Shown here: positions 59,002-64,000 of the stretch, in pieces
How the letters are laid out: each line of letters starts with the position of its first letter
How positions within the stretch are numbered: position 1 is the first letter of the stretch
DNA from: Cepaea nemoralis
Lineage: Eukaryota; Mollusca; Gastropoda; Stylommatophora; Helicidae
Direction: 5' to 3'
Assembly (NCBI GenBank): GCA_014155875.1
Contig: JACEFZ010005598.1
Location: 1-64,000 of the forward strand
DNA length: 64,000 nt
Notes under the pieces: model-generated
Databases searched by the model: none
The model's input: the letters and a program-made list of their open reading frames with translations, nothing else
Told to the model about the DNA's origin: nothing
Translations under genes and position numbers: made by a program

Positions 59002-60041
59002 AATGTATGTATACCATCATTATCTGGATTCAGCACAGTGATCTAGGCGATTGGACATGCGCACAAAATGGATATTTGAGAAACTTATTCCATGAATATG
59101 ATGGTGCATGTCTAGTTGGACACGTGATGCTAACTACATATATCAGTATCTATATGTGTGAATATTCATCACATCATCTCATTGGATCGGACAAGATGGT
59201 GTAAATACCTGACCTTAGGGATAGGCAAAGGTAAACGGACAGATGATATATGGATTTATTGTGCCACTATGGTGCCCTTAACCGACCACAAGTGGCATAA
59301 AGGAAAATCCATATTGACAACATGGAATTCCAAGATATAAGTATCTAGAAAAGCTAGCAATGTTAAATACTACTGTACCCAACTTTCTGATGATTGCGGG
59401 TACATGTTTATTGTTCTTTTATTTCAACGGTGGTGGGATTTGGCTACATTGAAGTTGAGTACCTACAATCTAACCCCAAGCCCCTCATTGTCAAAACTAA
59501 AGCCAATATTATCAGACGAATTTACCATCCATCCTCCAATGCCAGATCCTATATCATGTTGCGGAGTACTACAGCGACGGACCTTCATTATCATTCAATG
59601 TACTATTAGTAATTATGTTGTTTCGTGACATAATCATCTTTAATACCATCCCAGTCATCTATTGTAATCTGTTAAAATTGTCAAGAAGGAGTTAGTTTAT
59701 TCTTTTATCATATTTACGCGTGTGTAACTGTGTTAAATATTAGTGTGATAGTGCTAAAACACTATCTTTGGGCTTCACAATTTAGTATTAGGAGAGTTGT
59801 GTGCCAGGAATAATACTAGTCTTCAGTTATTACAAGAGTGAGTAGTCTGCTCTCTGATTTCAGTTCCTTTCCTCCTGTTCTCTCTTAGCCTTCTACCTGA
59901 AAACCTTACTTGATCCCTTAATATAACCCTTCCAGATTTGTCTGATCCAGTTCACTAAGCAGTCGCACGAGCCACTTTGTGTTTTCTTTTAGTAGTCGTC
60001 AACACTATTTGGGAATTGTATCTCCCCACTCTAAATACACG
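59002..60041. other. Intron sequence without recognised features
   Basis: AT-rich DNA within intron 1 of the GPCR. Short frames of up to 74 codons have no family signature. Confidence 0.5.
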
Positions 60042-60521
60042 CCACAACATGTCATGATAAGAGAAATAACTGGAGTACGTTGTCACAATGGGCAGAAGGA
60101 AACTAATGGAGAAGAAGACGGACTGTATAACATCAAGGCATGGAAGAACGACGGTATCAAAAATGAGTGACGCTGCACGAACCACATGTCTGTCGATAGG
60201 CATTATTACACGGTATAGATTATAATAGAAAGGAGTTTGTCTTCGCTTTTTGAATGATCGAAATTCATCAGATTGTGAAAATCAACGCAACCCGATCTCA
60301 TATATCTGACTATGGTCCCGAGATCCCGGGATTGAGAAAATGTGTTCACCGATCTTTGCGTAGTATACATTGTCCAAACAATCATGTGGTGTTATGAGGC
60401 ATGTAGTTGACGACAATATGATTTAGGAATCATTGAAAAAGATCACTCATAGATATACATGCTGACACATATACAGAATAACATAGATTTTAAAAGTAGC
60501 AAAAATAATCTATTATTTTAC
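60042..60521. repeat. Segmental duplication arm B, 3' side of GPCR exon 1
   Basis: Homologous to 13341-13965 and 22776-23345. Arms B and C share CATGTGGTGTTATGA-GCATGTAGTTG and ACAATATG. Arms A and B share ACATCAAGGCATG. Confidence 0.85.
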
Positions 60522-60753
60522 CCGTTAAGCAGATGTTAGTCGTGTCCTTGAAACCTTGCTTGGTAAAACAAATAATATTGATGATGTTGGTGACGATGCC
60601 AAAGCCATTAATTAGAAGACACACACCCGTGTATAGGATCCAGTTTAATATTACTATTAATTCATCACTTATTAGCGCATCTGATTTAGGCTTACAGGCA
60701 ATGAAATCCACAAATATATGCGATCCATTTAGGAGACTTTTCGTACTAGTCAT
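60522..60753 (-). CDS. GPCR exon 1: N-terminus and TM1
   Basis: Residues 1-77 plus the first base of codon 78. It starts at the ATG at 60753 (MTSTKSLLNGSHIFVDFIAC), chosen because the paralogous exon at 14206 begins with a matching ATG in the same place and frame. The extracellular N-terminus of about 32 residues lacks a cleavable signal peptide, as is usual for class A receptors. TM1 is about 33-63 with GIVTNIINIICF. The intracellular loop is TKQGFKDTTN. The donor GT is at 60521-60520. Confidence 0.88.
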
Positions 60754-61015
60754 ACTGACTTCCAGAATGTGTCTGGGCGTGGGACAGTTCTATAAAAGGT
60801 AATGCTATATAAATTAAGTAGTATAAACAGACATTATGGAAGATTGGGTGGGATAAATTAACTAATAGTACAATACTACACACGAGTCTACTATAAGCAA
60901 GATATACCATAAGACATAAACTCTTAAATTATGCCATGATAATTAATTAATTGATAACGGTTACTAAGAGGGTATTGTATGCACCTTAGTATGCACATTA
61001 CTTGGTTGACTACTT
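60754..61015. repeat. Segmental duplication arm B, 5' flank
   Basis: Matches 14207-14460. It probably contains the promoter and 5' UTR of the receptor. No TATA or initiator can be assigned with confidence. Confidence 0.75.
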
Positions 61016-61055
61016 GACTAAGACCTGACAACAGCCGGTGTCAGGTCTTAGTCAG
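61016..61055. repeat. Perfect 16-bp hairpin at the LINE 5' edge
   Basis: The arm TGACTAAGACCTGACA (61016-61031), loop ACAGCCGG and perfect reverse-complement arm at 61040-61055 lie exactly where homology with arm A ends and LINE 5' UTR sequence begins. Confidence 0.95.
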
Positions 61056-62009
61056 ATATGACTGAGCTACCGTATAACAGTAGACGGTACTACCTGCTTT
61101 CTGTTAGCGCCGAACGTTGGGGGGCGTTTACCAAACCCGACACCCCACATTGTGCCAACGGCTTCGGGCGGAAGAGCGCAATTGGGAGGGTACAAGCTCT
61201 ACCCTAGTGCGAGGAAATGCAACCTAAAGACAAAATGTCATGGCAGGGCAGATCAGGCCCTAAGCCTTGGTTGGCGGCTGGTCTAGGATCGAAGCTCCGA
61301 CAGGCGGACAGTTAGAGCATTGCTTTGCTGATCCGGCAGCTTGTCTTGTTCCAGATGTAAGGGTGCTACCATTCCCTCTGGAGTCATCTAGGCAGGCCGA
61401 GAGAGGCATCATGCTGCACGGGCAACACACGATCTCTATATTTTAGCCCAGGCTTTGTGCTATGGAGAGGCAATAACTCCATCCCTGGTCTTAACTGATC
61501 TCGGAATCAAAGCGAAAGGCAACAGTTACGGGTTATAAGTCCCTGTCAATTGGCGTAGACATGGGGCGCCAAGCGTTGCCTCTGACGGTGGGAGACACCT
61601 ACAGGTGTCACTGATCAGCTACCGCCCGCCTCAAGCTGGGCAGCCCTCGGCCAATTGGGTGCTGATCCGCCATAGCCCGCCTGCTTCAATGGGTGCTTGG
61701 GGGTTAGGACAAAATCTGAATTGCAGGCTGTAAAACCAATGCACCAGGTATAAATAAAAAGAAAAATAGAAACCTCAAGCTACGGCTTCCAAACTGGAAC
61801 TTGAGAACCATGTGTCTAGGATTTTCCACTCACTCGACCAATATTGACGATGTGAGAAAACGGCTGTGATTGATGCCGAACTTAATCGTCTTAACATTGA
61901 TATTGCTGGCCTGCAGGAGACTCGCCTCGCTGAGGAAGGGTCACTCGGGGAAAACAAATACACCTTTTAGTGGAAGGCTAGAGGGCAGGCAGAAAAAAGG
62001 CAACACGAT

Positions 62010-62468
62010 GTGGGCTTTGCAGTGAAGAATTCGCTACTGCGAATGATTGAAATTCCACCAGGAGGAAATGAAAGACTATTATTCCTGCGCTTGGCAACCT
62101 CTTGTGGTTTTGCTACCATTATTACTGCATATGCACCGACACACGATTCCTCTGATGGTGTGAAGGTTTCCTTCTATGAGGAGTTAGACTCCGTGATCAA
62201 GGCAGTTCCAAAATATGACTACATTTATATGCTCGGTAATTTCAATGCTCGTGTGGGCAAGGACTCGAGTTCATGGCCAGTGTGCCTTGGAAAATACAAC
62301 ATCGGTCGCATGAATGAAAATGGGCAAAGGCTGCTGGAGCATTGCACCAGTAATGACTTGTGTATTACAAACTCCTTTTTTAAAACAAAAGAGATGTATA
62401 AGGTCACATGGAAACATCCAAGATCCGGCCATTGGCACCAGCTGGACTTCATCATCACACGGAGATAA
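62010..62468 (+). pseudogene. LINE endonuclease fragment
   Basis: A 152-codon open frame covering the middle of the apurinic-type endonuclease. The catalytic aspartate of GDFN is replaced by Asn (LGNFNARVG). An upstream stop and frameshift separate it from the QETR region at 61905-61930. Confidence 0.85.
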
Positions 62469-62759
62469 CAAATGAACCATATATCATTGACTCGAAGTTA
62501 CCCCAGTGCTGACTGTGATACGGATCATTCTTTGGTTGTTGCAAAGGTTAGACAGAGACCAAAGAGAATCTACACAGCTAAACACAAATCTAGCCCCAGG
62601 ATTAATATTATTAACACTCACGATCCTTAAAAGTGCTTTCAGTTTCAACAGCAAATTGAAGACGCTTTCACTTATACACCAGAAAATTGTAAAGTAAATG
62701 AAAAGTGTGGTCTACTTAAGGAAACTCTTTATAAAACTGCCGTAGGGGTTTACGGCACT

Positions 62760-63245
62760 GTGGAACATAAGAGGCAGGACTGGTTTGCGGCAAACAGCGA
62801 GACTCTGCAACCCTTCGTTGATAAGAAGAAGATAGCTCTCTTAAGAAACAAGGACAGACCAACGCGTAACACTCTGAGTGAGCTAAGGCAAGCTAGGAAG
62901 GATGTGCAAAAGGCTGTCAGGCAGTGTGAAAATGATTATTGGATCAAGTTATGTGAGTCCATTCAAATCGTAAGTGATAAGGGAAACATAAGAAGCATGT
63001 ATGAAGGAATAAAGAAAGCCTGTGGTCCAGTGATCAAAAGAAGTGCACCATTGAAAACCTTGACTGGAGAAATCATCACTGATAAGAAACAGCAGATGGG
63101 CAGATGGGTAGAGCACTATTTGGAACTTTACTCAAGTGAGACAAAACTAGGGGATGATGCCCTCAACGCCATAGAGGCTCTACCAACTCTTGACCACCTG
63201 GGACACATTTCCCACCATAACAGAAGTTCAGTGTGCTATAAATGA
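62760..63245 (+). pseudogene. LINE linker between endonuclease and RT
   Basis: A 161-codon frame, basic and helical-looking (RQDWFAANSETLQPFVDKKK, LRQARKDVQKAVRQCENDYW, GEIITDKKQQMGRWVEHYLE), typical of the region between the endonuclease and the RT in this LINE family. Confidence 0.85.
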
Positions 63246-63370
63246 ACTTGCATCTGGCAAGGCTCCAGGTAAGGATGGGATTCCAATAGAGGTTATCAGG
63301 AGTGGGCAAGACACACTCACTCTACAGATCTGGTAAATACAACATAATTGTATTTCACATTGGTTATAAC

Positions 63371-63372
<2 letters not shown>

Positions 63373-63446
<74 letters not shown>
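63373..63446. repeat. (TA)n microsatellite
   Basis: AT dinucleotide tract between the LINE end and arm B distal sequence. Confidence 0.98.
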
Positions 63447-63447
<1 letters not shown>

Positions 63448-64000
63448 CAGTTGTACATTAAAGTAAGTTTTGTATTGTTCGAGTCCACATGCATAGTGTT
63501 TGAACTGATGTTATAGTTAACATAGTTGCAAGTAGCTGTATGTAAACTAACGTTTGTGTACATATTAGGGCATTTGAAAACCGTTCAGTTACAAACGATA
63601 TCTATCCAATAACTAAACTTTGCCTGATATTAATTTACATTAAAACACAATGTTTATCGTGTCAAGACTGGCTTAAAAATGTATTGATTCAGAAGTTGCA
63701 AGATATATTATTTACTGTTAAAAGTACGCCTGGTCATCAGATCCGTGTCATGCATCAATTAAAACGAATAAATACGTGCTTTCTAAGACAGTTTCTTGAT
63801 ATACATATATTATTAATGCGAGAGATAATGTAAAGCTATGTGCTTTTCTTCTAGGCATAAAGCTAAAATAACTGTACAAAAACTTCTCTGCAAAAAATAG
63901 TGCGTGTCACGACAAATTATGTAGCCGAGACAGAGGTCAACTTCACGAAATTGCTCATAGAAACTTTAGAAACATTATTTTTGTTAATTATAGCATACTT
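63447..64000. repeat. Segmental duplication arm B, distal part
   Basis: Collinear with 16400-17050 and runs off the end of the window. Confidence 0.85.

Larger units (their letters stand above)
48221..60521 (-). other. GPCR intron 1 (12.3 kb)
   Basis: Phase 1 intron. It holds an interrupted LINE fragment (48235-53343, antisense), microsatellites, and an I-clade LINE with a SINE in it (54615-58989, mostly sense). It also holds the duplication arm adjacent to exon 1. No extra coding exon is needed to keep the receptor in frame. Confidence 0.8.
61056..63331 (+). mobile_element. LINE 5' half: 5' UTR, endonuclease, linker; 3' truncated
   Basis: A GC-richer 5' UTR (61056-61780) is followed by endonuclease sequence: IAGLQETRLAEEG (QETR) near 61905; VGFAVKNSLLRMIEIPPGGN at 62005; YMLGNFNARVGKDSSSWP (GDFN changed to GNFN); GRMNENGQRLLEHCTSNDLC; and HPRSGHWHQLDFIITRR. 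After a stop at 62468 the frame shifts and CDTDHSLVVAKVRQ (the SDH region) follows. The linker frame 62760-63245 leads to the RT start NELASGKAPGKDGIPIEVIR near 63245-63300, where it ends abruptly. It is the same general family as 48235-53343. Confidence 0.87.

Overview
This is eukaryotic, repeat-dominated nuclear DNA. The only clearly intact host gene is a three-exon class A (rhodopsin-type) GPCR on the minus strand. It resembles the lineage-expanded candidate chemosensory/peptide receptors of gastropod molluscs. That receptor type, the RTE, I-clade, Penelope and Gypsy-type elements, and the heavy load of AT, CA, CTA and GACA microsatellites suggest a mollusc, probably a gastropod. The species cannot be named from sequence alone.

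Layout. 1-11.96 kb: low-complexity DNA arranged as two very large inverted repeats (one at about 0.9-5.1 kb, one centred near 8.45 kb). They are built of (CCT)n/(AGG)n tracts, a conserved module of about 440 bp, and tetranucleotide GACA/TGTC units ending in CTAG next to AT microsatellite. 13.3-17.2 kb: a segmental-duplication arm carrying a paralogous first exon of the GPCR family, with RTE and SINE pieces. 17.4-18.96 kb: a 5'-truncated Penelope-like retroelement. 19-23.3 kb: mostly unrecognised sequence, a LINE tail, a perfect hairpin and a third duplication arm. 23.35-26.53 kb: RTE-type LINE copy 1. 26.6-31.1 kb: AT/CA tracts and six long (CTA)n arrays. 31.94-43.89 kb: a nested set in which RTE copy 2 is split by a second RTE-like LINE, itself split by a 6.9-kb Ty3/Gypsy-type LTR element with a perfect 5-bp target duplication.

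44.5-60.75 kb: the GPCR gene. Exon 3 is 45107-44505, exon 2 is 48220-48006 and exon 1 is 60753-60522. The three exons join in frame with GT/AG sites to give 349 codons. Intron 1 (12.3 kb) holds a LINE fragment interrupted by about 3.7 kb of unrelated DNA, and an I-clade LINE (54615-58989) with a 5' inversion of the twin-priming type, flanked by a 12-bp duplication and carrying a tRNA-derived SINE. 61.0-63.3 kb: the 5' half of another LINE, inserted in the flank upstream of exon 1. 63.4-64.0 kb: sequence homologous to 16.4-17.0 kb.

No operons, CRISPR arrays or bacterial features are present. Most long reading frames in 1-11.3 kb and 27.4-31.1 kb are translations of simple repeats and are not annotated as genes. 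I found no convincing new molecular system. The most unusual items are the twin palindromes with CTAG-ended GACA units, the duplicated GPCR locus with TE-laden introns, and the well-preserved nested and twin-primed insertions.
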